Notes under the pieces: generated by a model
Database searches by the model: none
Told to the model about the DNA's origin: nothing
What the model saw: only the letters and a program-made list of their open reading frames with translations
From: Clostridia bacterium
GTDB taxonomy: Bacteria > Bacillota > Clostridia > Christensenellales > Borkfalkiaceae
NCBI GenBank assembly: GCA_900764105.1
Contig: CAAFMS010000010.1
Span: 186,001 to 250,000 of the forward strand
DNA: 64,000 bases
Direction of reading: 5' to 3'
Translations under genes and position numbers: made by a program
Part shown: piece after piece, positions 25,255-32,880 of the stretch
Numbering within the stretch: position 1 is the first letter of the stretch
How the letters are laid out: each line of letters opens with the position of its first letter

Positions 25255-25328
25255 TGGAGCGGGTGATGGGAATCGGACCCACGCAACCAGCTTGGAAGGC
25301 TGGTGTTCTACCATTGAACTACACCCGC
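25255..25328 (-). tRNA. tRNA-Gly(TCC)
   Basis: Acceptor GCGGGTG/CACCCGC, anticodon loop CTTCCAA (TCC), encoded CCA. The T-loop reads TCCGATT, i.e. C instead of the usual T at position 55. First gene of the operon. Confidence 0.95.
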
Positions 25329-25337
25329 GTCTCGCTC

Positions 25338-25379
25338 ACAATGCCTGTATATTCTATCAAAATAAACAGGCATTGTCAA
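25338..25379 (-). promoter_or_regulatory. tRNA operon promoter inside an 11-bp inverted repeat
   Basis: On the minus strand TTGACA (25379-25374), 17 bp, TAGAAT (25356-25351). ACAATGCCTGT (25338-25348) and ACAGGCATTGT (25366-25376) are perfect inverted arms that enclose the -10 and touch the -35. Confidence 0.8.
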
Positions 25380-25431
25380 ATATTTTTATAGTCTTTTTAA
25401 AAAATTTTTAAACTTCTTTTGTAGCCGCGCG

Positions 25432-26406
25432 TTACGTCGCAGACGCAAGAAACTCCGCAATTTCCACGGCGTTTAAACTCGCGCCTTTCCTCGTATTGTC
25501 TCCGACGGCGAAATATGAAAAACCTCTATCGAAAACCCGACTTTTCCGTATTCTGCCGACAAAAATATCGTCTTTCCCGTCCGCTTCCTCGAAATTCGGC
25601 GTTTCGCTCAGCTTAACGCCCTTAAATTTCATAAGATTTTTGACTTCTTCGACCTCGATTTTTTCGTCCGTTTCCGCTTCTACGGTCACTCCGTGGCAAT
25701 TTTCGGTCGGAACTCTTACGCAAGTTGCGGATATTCTTATATCGCTTTCTAAGATTTTCCTCGTCTCGTTCACCATTTTCATTTCCTCGTCCGTATAGCC
25801 GTTATCGAGAATTTCGCCTATCTCGGGAATTATCGTATTCGCAACGTTAAACGGGTAGTAACTCCCCGAAAAACCGTGACGGGTTTTCAGCAAATCTTTA
25901 ACGCCTTTCATACCGCTGCCGCTTACCGACTGATACGTTGAGAAAATCAATCGCTTTATTTTATAATTCGTACGGATATTGTATAGCGGCGTTATGGCGA
26001 TAATCGTAGAGCAGTTCGGGTTTGCGATGATTTTTCTGTCGCTCGAATATATTTTATCGCCGTTCAGTTCGGGAACGATAAGCGGAATATCCAAGCAGCC
26101 TCTGAACGCGCTCGAATTGTCGATAACTATCGCTCCGCTTTTTTCGAAAAGAGGGGCGTATTTAAGCGAAACTTCTTTTCCCGCGCTGAAAAACGCGAAA
26201 TCTATACCGTCGAAATCATTGTTTTCGAGCGATTCTACCGCTATCGTCCGTCCGAACGCCTGCAACGTCTTGCCCCGACTTCTTTCCGATGCGAAAAGTC
26301 TTGCGTTCGCTATCGGGAACTGTCTTTGTTCGAGAACCTCTATAAACTTTCTGCCGATTAAGCCCGTCGCTCCTACTATCGCGACGTTGTATTCTAAATT
26401 TTTCAT
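25432..26406 (-). CDS. asd: Aspartate-semialdehyde dehydrogenase
   Basis: 324 residues. Converts aspartyl-phosphate to the semialdehyde for lysine/DAP, threonine and methionine. NADP loop AIVGATGLIGRKFIEVLEQR, the active-site Cys132 in ANPNCSTI, and a C-terminal RKGASLNAVEIAEFL. Start ATG 26406 rather than 26451: the promoter lies between them and the protein then begins at the family position. Aspartokinase is encoded 8.4 kb away. Confidence 0.95.
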   Translation of the reverse strand: MKNLEYNVAIVGATGLIGRKFIEVLEQRQFPIANARLFASERSRGKTLQAFGRTIAVESLENNDFDGIDFAFFSAGKEVSLKYAPLFEKSGAIVIDNSSAFRGCLDIPLIVPELNGDKIYSSDRKIIANPNCSTIIAITPLYNIRTNYKIKRLIFSTYQSVSGSGMKGVKDLLKTRHGFSGSYYPFNVANTIIPEIGEILDNGYTDEEMKMVNETRKILESDIRISATCVRVPTENCHGVTVEAETDEKIEVEEVKNLMKFKGVKLSETPNFEEADGKDDIFVGRIRKSRVFDRGFSYFAVGDNTRKGASLNAVEIAEFLASAT

Positions 26407-26411
26407 ACTAT

Positions 26412-26442
26412 ATTTTATTAAAAACTCAAGTAAATCTGACAA
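26412..26442 (-). promoter_or_regulatory. Promoter of asd, start-proximal
   Basis: Minus strand: TTGTCA (26442-26437), 19 bp, TAAAAT (26417-26412), then 5 nt to ATG 26406 and no Shine-Dalgarno. The 19-bp spacer is longer than ideal. Confidence 0.55.
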
Positions 26443-26478
26443 AAAAAGCAAAAAAATTCCCCATAAAAATTTTTTTAC

Positions 26479-26507
26479 TTGTAAAATAACGTTTTATGTG
26501 CTAAAAT
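26479..26507 (+). promoter_or_regulatory. Promoter of the RNase H gene, start-proximal
   Basis: TTGTAA (26479-26484), 17 bp, TAAAAT (26502-26507) with TGTGC before the -10; ATG is 14 nt further and no clear Shine-Dalgarno lies between. Confidence 0.7.
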
Positions 26508-26521
26508 TATTATAGAGTAGT

Positions 26522-27805
26522 ATGTCGAAGAGGCGGTTTAAGTTTGGCATACCGCCGAAAAGGAAATTATTTGTGGCAAAGTATTACGCAGTAAAAGGCG
26601 AAGAAAATAAAATATTTACCGACTGGGAGACTTGCAAAGAGTTTTTAAGCGGTAAAAAAGGATATAAATATAAGAGTTTTTCGACCGAAGAAGAGGCGAA
26701 AGCCTTTTTAAGCGGCGAGGACTACGCCGAAAAATGCGTGAGCGATGACTTATCGAAGGGTTACGCCGTCGCTTTTACGGACGGAAGTTTTGAAGAAAGT
26801 CTCAACGAATATTCCTACGGAGCGATCGCCTTTTCGCCCGAAAACGAGACATTTACCTTCTGCGACCGCGGCGCGAGAGCGGATTTTTTATCGTCGAGAA
26901 ATATTGCGGGCGAGGTCGAAGGGGTTCTCGCCGCCGTGAGATGGGCGTTTTTGAACGGCTATCCGAAACTTAAAATCTACCATGACTACGAAGGACTTTC
27001 TGCGTGGGCGACGGGGAGGTGGCAGGCAAAAGGCGCGGTCTCCTGCTATTACCTCGAAGAACTCAGGCGGTACGACGGGGCGGTAAGGATAACTTTCGAG
27101 AAAGTAAAGGGACACAGCAACAACGCCTATAACGAGGCGGTTGATAAACTTGCGAAAGAAGCCCTTTTCGAGGGCAAAAGAAAAGTTTCGGAGGGCGTGG
27201 GGTTCAAGTCGTCGGGAACGGGGGAGTTCGAGCCTCTTTGCGAATATATCGAAACTCAGAACAGAGGCGTTTTAACGAGCAGAAGCGGCGGCGGAGTTAC
27301 CTTTAAACTTCGGGACGAAAAACTGTCCGTATATAAAAGAGACGGCGTTATTTCGGTTGTCGGAAAGCAAGACGATTTGTTCTTTTCTGCGGTCGGGTAT
27401 TTTTACAGAAATATCACGACAAGCGGCGTTAATCGACTTATAGAGCGTGTTTTTAATATCGATACGGGTAATAAAACATTTATGAGCGGCGTTGAAGTCA
27501 CCGAATTTCTCGCCGACAAAATCGAGGCGGCGAACTACGCTCCGCTCATAATTTTTACTTTAATCGACGTCGAAAAGCGGATTTTCGGAACGCTTAAAAG
27601 CAAGGGGTATAAAGGCGATAAAATATCTCGGGCGTTTTTAAAGGACGGAGACGGGTTCAAAACCGTTCTGCCCGTGACGGGCAGCGAGAAACTCGTAGCC
27701 GAATACGCGTTTTTCTACGAATACAGAATGGCGTACAATACGCTGTACTTTACAAAAAAAGAACTGAAAAAATTTTGTCGGGAGGCAAGAGAAGCGATAT
27801 TTTAA
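26522..27805 (+). CDS. Viroplasmin-RNase H1 protein with C-terminal RnlA-like domain
   Basis: 427 residues. Residues 18-66 are the RNA/DNA-hybrid-binding viroplasmin domain (AKYYAVKGEENKIFTDWETC). Residues 80-215 are RNase H1 with a full catalytic set: Asp87 (FTDGS), Glu131, Asp155, His198 and Asp208. Residues about 240-427 resemble, from memory, the middle and C-terminal parts of E. coli RnlA (RNase LS): DEKLSVYKRDGVISVVGK, YAPLIIFTLIDVEKRIFGTLKSKG (in parts) and a YAFFYEYRMAYNTLYF segment where RnlA has its Arg...His pair. Glu351 aligns, but no His exists after residue 198, so the RnlA nuclease site is absent. Domain extent is an inference. Confidence 0.8.
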   Translation: MSKRRFKFGIPPKRKLFVAKYYAVKGEENKIFTDWETCKEFLSGKKGYKYKSFSTEEEAKAFLSGEDYAEKCVSDDLSKGYAVAFTDGSFEESLNEYSYGAIAFSPENETFTFCDRGARADFLSSRNIAGEVEGVLAAVRWAFLNGYPKLKIYHDYEGLSAWATGRWQAKGAVSCYYLEELRRYDGAVRITFEKVKGHSNNAYNEAVDKLAKEALFEGKRKVSEGVGFKSSGTGEFEPLCEYIETQNRGVLTSRSGGGVTFKLRDEKLSVYKRDGVISVVGKQDDLFFSAVGYFYRNITTSGVNRLIERVFNIDTGNKTFMSGVEVTEFLADKIEAANYAPLIIFTLIDVEKRIFGTLKSKGYKGDKISRAFLKDGDGFKTVLPVTGSEKLVAEYAFFYEYRMAYNTLYFTKKELKKFCREAREAIF

Positions 27806-27823
27806 TCGTTTCTTTAACGGAAG

Positions 27824-28876
27824 ATGGATAGCGAGATAATAAGGCTTGCGGATATGGTAAAAGAGCGGACGGGCGTCGCGGTAAGGATATATTCGGACGA
27901 CGGCAACGATTGCTATTCTCCGATTATCGGGGAACAGGTCGAGAAAGCGGACGGTAAGATTTCGGGGATAGTCTGCGACGGCGATAGAAATAAGACCTAT
28001 TTCGGATTCAGATACAGGGCAGACGAGTACTCGGCGTATATAGATAAAATCGGCGAAGAAGGCAAGACTTTGGCGGGAATAATCGTCACGCTTTTTGAAA
28101 ACGGCGGGGCAAAAGAGATTGCGACGAGCAAAAAAGACGCCGTCAAGAGCGTTCTTTCGGGCGAAAGCAATGCCGTTACGGCAATGAAGTATATGAAAAA
28201 ATACGGCATACCCGAACTTCCGTGTACGGTTTACGTCTTTTATGCTCAGGAAAAAAACATTGCCGATCTGATAAATTTCCTTGAAAATTTTAAATCGAAC
28301 TCCTGCGATACGGCAGTCGCTACCGACGATATTACATGCGCCTACGTTAAATTCAACGATAACGGCGCGCCCGACAACGAATATCAGTCTATTGCCGATT
28401 ACGCCTACCTTCTCGAACAGTCGATAGAAGAGGAACTCGGCTTTTCGGTACGCATAGGCGTGGGCGGCACAGTCGGTAGTTTCGCCGACGGGGCGATTTC
28501 CTACAAACAGGCTATAACCGCGGTGAGAATGAGCGGACTTTTCGAACTCAACGCGGGGGTTGCGACCTATAAAGACTACGTTTTCGTGAAAATGCTCGAG
28601 GATCTGCCGAGGTATAAACTCGAAGAGTTTTTAAGCGTGCTTTCCGAACCCGATACCAAAACGGTGTTTTCCGACCCCGAAATGATAGAGACGGCGACGG
28701 AATTTTTAAAGGCGAACCTCAACGTGTCGGAAGCGTCGAGAAATCTGTATATGCACAGAAACACGCTTATGTACAGACTCGACAAAATCGAACGCGCGAC
28801 AGGTCTCGATTTGCGGAAATTTCAGGACGCAATGACCTTCCGCATAATGACTATTTTGCATAAACTTCTCGGCTGA
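27824..28876 (+). CDS. CdaR/PucR-family transcriptional regulator
   Basis: 350 residues. The C-terminal 60 residues (NVSEASRNLYMHRNTLMYRL, DKIERATGLDLRKFQDAMTF) are the PucR HTH_30 domain. The middle (about 190-260) is a GGDEF-like CdaR domain (SIEEELGFSVRIGVGGTVGSF), and the N-terminal 110 residues are a sensor-like domain (GVAVRIYSDDGNDCYSP). Activators of this type respond to sugar diacids or purines; no such pathway is adjacent. It starts 18 bp after the RNase H gene, probably co-transcribed. Confidence 0.88.
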   Translation: MDSEIIRLADMVKERTGVAVRIYSDDGNDCYSPIIGEQVEKADGKISGIVCDGDRNKTYFGFRYRADEYSAYIDKIGEEGKTLAGIIVTLFENGGAKEIATSKKDAVKSVLSGESNAVTAMKYMKKYGIPELPCTVYVFYAQEKNIADLINFLENFKSNSCDTAVATDDITCAYVKFNDNGAPDNEYQSIADYAYLLEQSIEEELGFSVRIGVGGTVGSFADGAISYKQAITAVRMSGLFELNAGVATYKDYVFVKMLEDLPRYKLEEFLSVLSEPDTKTVFSDPEMIETATEFLKANLNVSEASRNLYMHRNTLMYRLDKIERATGLDLRKFQDAMTFRIMTILHKLLG

Positions 28877-28931
28877 TGAATTGATAAATTCTCGTTTTAT
28901 CGACTTATAAACCGACTTTGGAGGTAAAAAA

Positions 28932-30227
28932 TTGAAGAAAAAGATACTTTCCGCAGTCGTTGCGGTAGTCCTTGTCGTAGTTTCCTTTACGGCGGGATTT
29001 TTCATAAGGAACTGGACTAACCCCGACCTTGCCTCTCTCGACTTCATTTCGAGAGAGTATAAAAAACACTATCTCGACGAAAAGGACGACTACCTTTCTA
29101 CTATGGCGAAAAGCGTACTCGATCCCTATTCGAGGTATTATACGAAAAAGGAATACGACGAATTAAAACAGTCGAACAAGGGCATACGGGCGGGCTTAGG
29201 CGTTACGTTTTTGGTCGAAAACGCCGAAGTTTATTCGGTTTGCGGCAATTCGCCCGCGGAAAAAGCGGGAATAACGAAAGGCGGTATAATCGTCGGCGTA
29301 AAAACGGGAAGCGATACGAATTATACGGCGGTATCGAATTACAACGAACTTTCAAAAATATTGGATACGGTTGCGGCGAACGTTAAATTTTCCCTGAAGA
29401 TTCGCTACGGCGAAGAAGATAAAGAGTTTACGCTTGCGAAAGAGGTGTACAGGGAAACTTACGTTTTCTACGAGGACAATTCCTCTTCGTACAGATTTAA
29501 CGACGAAAACGGCAAAAATATGTCGATGGTGAAGTATGGAGACGGCAATTCGGCTTTGGGCGAAAGCGCGGCGTATCTGAAATTTACCGCGTTCAACGGA
29601 CTTGAAAACGGGTTAAAAGGTTCGGCTGGGCAGTTTGCCGAGGCGTTAAAAAAATTCAAAGAAGCGAAAAAGAAGAATCTTATATTGGATCTGAGGGGTA
29701 ACGGCGGCGGATTTATGGATATTTTAACCTCGGTTGCCGCTCATCTCATAGGAGCCGAAAACGGCTCGAAAAAAGTAGTTTCCAAAGCCATAGATAAAGA
29801 CGGGAAAGTGACGAATTTTATATCCGAAAAGGTCGATTACGCAGATTACGGTTTTGAAAAGATAATCGTTTTGGGCGACGACGGCACCGCTTCCGCTTCC
29901 GAGGCTTTAATCGGCGCGATGCTCGATTACGATACAAAGGGAATAGTAAACGTCGTGTTGTCGGGCTATAAGGATAAAAGCGGCGAGATCGTCTACCGCA
30001 CTTACGGCAAGGGTATAATGCAGACCACATACGAAAATCCTACTACGGGCGAGGCGATTCGCCTTACGACCGCGAAGATTTACTGGCCGACTTCGGATAT
30101 TACCATCCACGGCGAGGGCGTTACGAAAGGTATAGAAAAGTATTCGGCGAGGGTGTTTACGCCGACGATCGAAACGGGAACCGACTATGAATTTAATTGC
30201 GCCGTCGATTTGATTTCGGGACGATAA
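28932..30227 (+). CDS. S41 C-terminal processing peptidase (CtpA/B type)
   Basis: 431 residues from TTG 28932 behind GGAGG. One N-terminal membrane anchor (ILSAVVAVVLVVVSFTAGFF), a PDZ domain (about 85-165, GLGVTFLVENAEV...SPAEKAGITKGGIIVGV), then the protease: LDLRGNGGGFMDIL, the serine in DDGTASASEALIGA (Ser321/323) and Lys360 in YGKGIMQ. Extracytoplasmic, trims proteins or regulators in a tail-specific manner. Confidence 0.93.
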   Translation: MKKKILSAVVAVVLVVVSFTAGFFIRNWTNPDLASLDFISREYKKHYLDEKDDYLSTMAKSVLDPYSRYYTKKEYDELKQSNKGIRAGLGVTFLVENAEVYSVCGNSPAEKAGITKGGIIVGVKTGSDTNYTAVSNYNELSKILDTVAANVKFSLKIRYGEEDKEFTLAKEVYRETYVFYEDNSSSYRFNDENGKNMSMVKYGDGNSALGESAAYLKFTAFNGLENGLKGSAGQFAEALKKFKEAKKKNLILDLRGNGGGFMDILTSVAAHLIGAENGSKKVVSKAIDKDGKVTNFISEKVDYADYGFEKIIVLGDDGTASASEALIGAMLDYDTKGIVNVVLSGYKDKSGEIVYRTYGKGIMQTTYENPTTGEAIRLTTAKIYWPTSDITIHGEGVTKGIEKYSARVFTPTIETGTDYEFNCAVDLISGR

Positions 30228-30261
30228 TCGACCCATAGCCCAACTTATTGCTTTGAAATAA

Positions 30262-30518
30262 CGAAAAATCGTCGGCAGAATTTAATCGCCGACGATATAA
30301 AATTTGTTCTGCCTGCGCCGTACGCGAAGAAAAAATCAACCCGTTTTGTACAGGTGGGTGCGGTACGCCGTCACGTTCTTTTTCCCGTACTTCATAAATT
30401 ATAGGCTCGGATAACCGCAGCCGCGGGCTTAAAGCATTGCCGACGAAAACTCGCTCCCTTATTTTGATTTGTGGATCTAATAAACTTCCGTTTCGAACGC
30501 CGCAGAATTTGTATCTAC
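30262..30518 (-). ncRNA. ssrS: Probable 6S RNA
   Basis: A minus-strand transcription unit with no ORF: a strong promoter (TTGCAT-17-TATAAT), about 200 nt of RNA, and a hairpin terminator (GTCGGC...GCCGAC, 30268-30296) followed by TTTTT. The ends pair (TTCTGC near 30506, GCAGAA near 30303). Near the 5' end GCGTTCGAAACGG resembles the 6S text GTTCGCAAGCGG; near the 3' end CACCTGT..CGGGTT and TACGGCGCAGG resemble CACCTTG..GGGTT and GCGGCGGCAT of 6S RNA. This matches a 6S layout, but I assign it from memory of the family. It fills the gap 30228-30568. Confidence 0.6.
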
Positions 30519-30524
30519 AACTAT

Positions 30525-30553
30525 ATTATACGATAAATTTTGCTAATATGCAA
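30525..30553 (-). promoter_or_regulatory. Promoter of the probable 6S RNA
   Basis: Minus strand TTGCAT (30553-30548), exactly 17 bp, TATAAT (30530-30525). No start codon with RBS follows, which is why I read it as an RNA gene promoter. Confidence 0.75.
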
Positions 30554-30568
30554 ATGTTTAGGTGAAAA

Positions 30569-31294
30569 ATGTTACTTAGAATTATAGGCGAATGCGGACC
30601 TTATCCGAAACCGCTCGGCGCGACCTCGTGTTACCTTCTGGAGACGGAGAATAACAAAATAGTTCTCGATATGGGTTCGGGGGCCTTTTCAAAACTCTCG
30701 GATATCGTAAAACCCGAGGAAATCTCGGCGATCGTAATATCTCATTTTCACGCCGACCATTCGGCGGACCTCGCGATTTTCGCTTATTATCTTCAACAAC
30801 TCGAAAAGCGCGGCAGGTTTTCGGGGAGTATTCCCCTTTATTGTCCTCGCTCAGAGTCGCCGCTTGCGGAACTTGCGAAGTCGTTTAAATATTTTTCGGT
30901 TACGGAAGTGGATAACGGAAAGAGTTACGAAGTTTCGGGCGATATACTTACCTTTTATAAAGGCGTTCACCCCGAACCGTCTTACGGAGTAAAGGTTGAA
31001 AGCGGAGGCAAAACCTTCGCATATAGCGGCGATACCAACGTTTGCGATAACGTCGATAAACTGTTTGAGAGAAGCGATCTCGTTATGTTGGACGGCGGTC
31101 TTTTATCGGGAGATTACAGCGAAAAGTCTCCGCATTTAAGCGTTAAAAAATGCGTGGAGTATGCGAATAAGTGGGGCAATAAGTTGATTATCACACATAT
31201 TTGTCCTTTATATACCGAAGATGAAATCAAAGAAGAAGCAAAAGAGGGATTAAATTGTCGGATAGCGAAAGAGGGAACGGTTTACCTAATTTAA
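30569..31294 (+). CDS. MBL-fold metallohydrolase (RNase Z-like branch)
   Basis: 241 residues. The metallo-beta-lactamase zinc motif is SHFHADHSADLA, followed by FAYSGDTNVCDN and a terminal LIITHICPLY histidine. An N-terminal ATSCYLLETENNKIVLDMGSG strand pair completes the fold. RBS AGGTG before ATG. It overlaps the comEC-like gene by 40 bp; the sequence is closer to RNase Z/phosphodiesterase MBLs than to the MBL tail of ComEC. Confidence 0.85.
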   Translation: MLLRIIGECGPYPKPLGATSCYLLETENNKIVLDMGSGAFSKLSDIVKPEEISAIVISHFHADHSADLAIFAYYLQQLEKRGRFSGSIPLYCPRSESPLAELAKSFKYFSVTEVDNGKSYEVSGDILTFYKGVHPEPSYGVKVESGGKTFAYSGDTNVCDNVDKLFERSDLVMLDGGLLSGDYSEKSPHLSVKKCVEYANKWGNKLIITHICPLYTEDEIKEEAKEGLNCRIAKEGTVYLI

Positions 31295-32793
31295 CTAAAA
31301 TCATAAATTACAGACCTATACTTTTCGTTGCCGCGTCGTTTGCGGTCGGCGTATTTTTCTTCGGAAAATTTTGTCTGAACGGATATACGGCGACTTTAAC
31401 TGCGGCGGCAATCGTAATCGGGGTCTCGCTTCTTTTTCTGCCTTTTAGTTTAGGAAAATCCATAACGAAATACGCCGTGACGACCCTTCTCTGCGTTCTG
31501 TTTTGTCTGTTTGGGTATTTTTACTCGTCGCTCAGGCTCGGCTCGTTCGATAAAGGGAAAGTGAAAACGGGAGATTATATCGTGAAGGGGACGGTTTCAA
31601 CCGTCTCGACTTATAACGGTGTGAAGTACGCCGTTTTAACCGACTGCGTATACAACGGCAGAAAAGGCGGAAATCTCTACGTTATAGGGTATGGCGAAAA
31701 TCTGAGCAAGTTCGACGAGGTAAAAGGAAAATTTGCCGTCGAACCCGCGTATTCGCTGAGCGAAAGCGGCGTATCCCGTTCCGTGATATACGACAGGGCG
31801 AACAAGACGGCGAAAATATATTCGCTTAACGTTACGGGCAGGGAGAAGTCTCTGCCGTCCTCGTTCGCGAAGTCTACCGACGAAATTTTATCGGAAGGTT
31901 TAAGCGGGGACTCTTTCGGGATAGCCGTCGGACTGCTCAGGGGCGATACCTCTTATATGAACGGAGAAATCGACGGTTACAGACTGAGCGGAATCGCCCA
32001 CGTCTTTGCCGTTTCGGGTATGCACGTCGGACTTGTGTTTGCGGCGGCTTCCTTCGTCGTCGGGCTGTTTAAGGTGAAAAGGAACGTCCGATCCTTTATA
32101 ATCGCTCCGCTTTTGTTTCTGTACGCCTATCTTTGCGGTAATTCGCCGTCGGCGATAAGAGCGGCGGTAATGTGTTCGGTCGCTGCGGCTGTCCGCGGAT
32201 TCGGCGAAAAATCCGACAGAATAAACGGGATTTCCGTCGCGCTCTTTATCGTTCTCGCCATAAATCCGTTCGACTTGTTTACGGCGGGTCTCGTACTTTC
32301 GTTTTCGGTATCTTTCGCTATAATAATTCTCGCGCCGCCGCTTAAAAGGTTGTTCGAGAGATTTATGCCCGATAAATTTTCCGATTCTTTCGCCGTGATA
32401 ATCGCCGCGCAGACCGTAGCGATGCCGCTGAGCGTCGGTTACTTCGGCAGTTTTCCGCTCGTTGCGATAATTACGAATCTCATACTTTTGCCATTTATTT
32501 CGGTTGCGTTCTTCTCGCTTTGGTCAGCCGTGTTATTGTGTCTTATTTTCCCGTTTAATCGACTTATAGCCCTATATATTCCGAATTTTATTATAAAAGC
32601 GACTTCTGTTTCGTGCGAAATTTTAGCGGGTTTTCCTTTGTCTTTGGCTAAATTCGGCATGATTTTCGGCGTCGTCTATTATTTTGCCCTGCTTATCTGT
32701 TCCGATATGGTAAACGCTCGCCCGATTTTTAAGAAAATTTCTGCTTTAATCGCGGCGATTTCCGCTCTTCTTGCGGCGTTTGTCCCCGTATAG
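31255..32793 (+). CDS. comEC: ComEC/Rec2-family DNA channel protein lacking the MBL domain
   Basis: 512 residues from TTG 31255 (AGAGGG 7 nt upstream); later starts are possible. Two or three N-terminal helices, an OB-like soluble domain (about 95-190), then the competence domain with the signature HVFAVSGMHVGLVFAAAS and about eight further helices. ComEC proteins of Bacilli are about 750 residues with a C-terminal MBL nuclease; this one stops after the channel. It would import single-stranded DNA across the membrane if active. Confidence 0.88.
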   Translation: MSDSERGNGLPNLTKIINYRPILFVAASFAVGVFFFGKFCLNGYTATLTAAAIVIGVSLLFLPFSLGKSITKYAVTTLLCVLFCLFGYFYSSLRLGSFDKGKVKTGDYIVKGTVSTVSTYNGVKYAVLTDCVYNGRKGGNLYVIGYGENLSKFDEVKGKFAVEPAYSLSESGVSRSVIYDRANKTAKIYSLNVTGREKSLPSSFAKSTDEILSEGLSGDSFGIAVGLLRGDTSYMNGEIDGYRLSGIAHVFAVSGMHVGLVFAAASFVVGLFKVKRNVRSFIIAPLLFLYAYLCGNSPSAIRAAVMCSVAAAVRGFGEKSDRINGISVALFIVLAINPFDLFTAGLVLSFSVSFAIIILAPPLKRLFERFMPDKFSDSFAVIIAAQTVAMPLSVGYFGSFPLVAIITNLILLPFISVAFFSLWSAVLLCLIFPFNRLIALYIPNFIIKATSVSCEILAGFPLSLAKFGMIFGVVYYFALLICSDMVNARPIFKKISALIAAISALLAAFVPV

Positions 32794-32845
32794 ATCGTTT
32801 AACGACCGTTTTAATACTATTTGTCGAAAAAGTTTATAAAAGTTC

Positions 32846-32874
32846 TTGATTTTTACAATATAAAATGTTAAAAT
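32846..32874 (+). promoter_or_regulatory. Promoter of holA, start-proximal
   Basis: TTGATT (32846-32851), 17 bp, TAAAAT (32869-32874), then 6 nt (AAATTT) to ATG 32881. No Shine-Dalgarno is possible in this gap. Confidence 0.75.
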
Positions 32875-32880
32875 AAATTT

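Noticed and set aside
30236..30568. Riboswitch in the leader of the MBL gene
   Set aside because: The promoter and terminator in this gap are both on the minus strand, so the RNA is transcribed away from the gene.
30569..32793. Split ComEC (MBL domain encoded by the upstream gene)
   Set aside because: The MBL gene precedes rather than follows the channel, and its motifs look like the RNase Z/phosphodiesterase branch; kept only as an open question.
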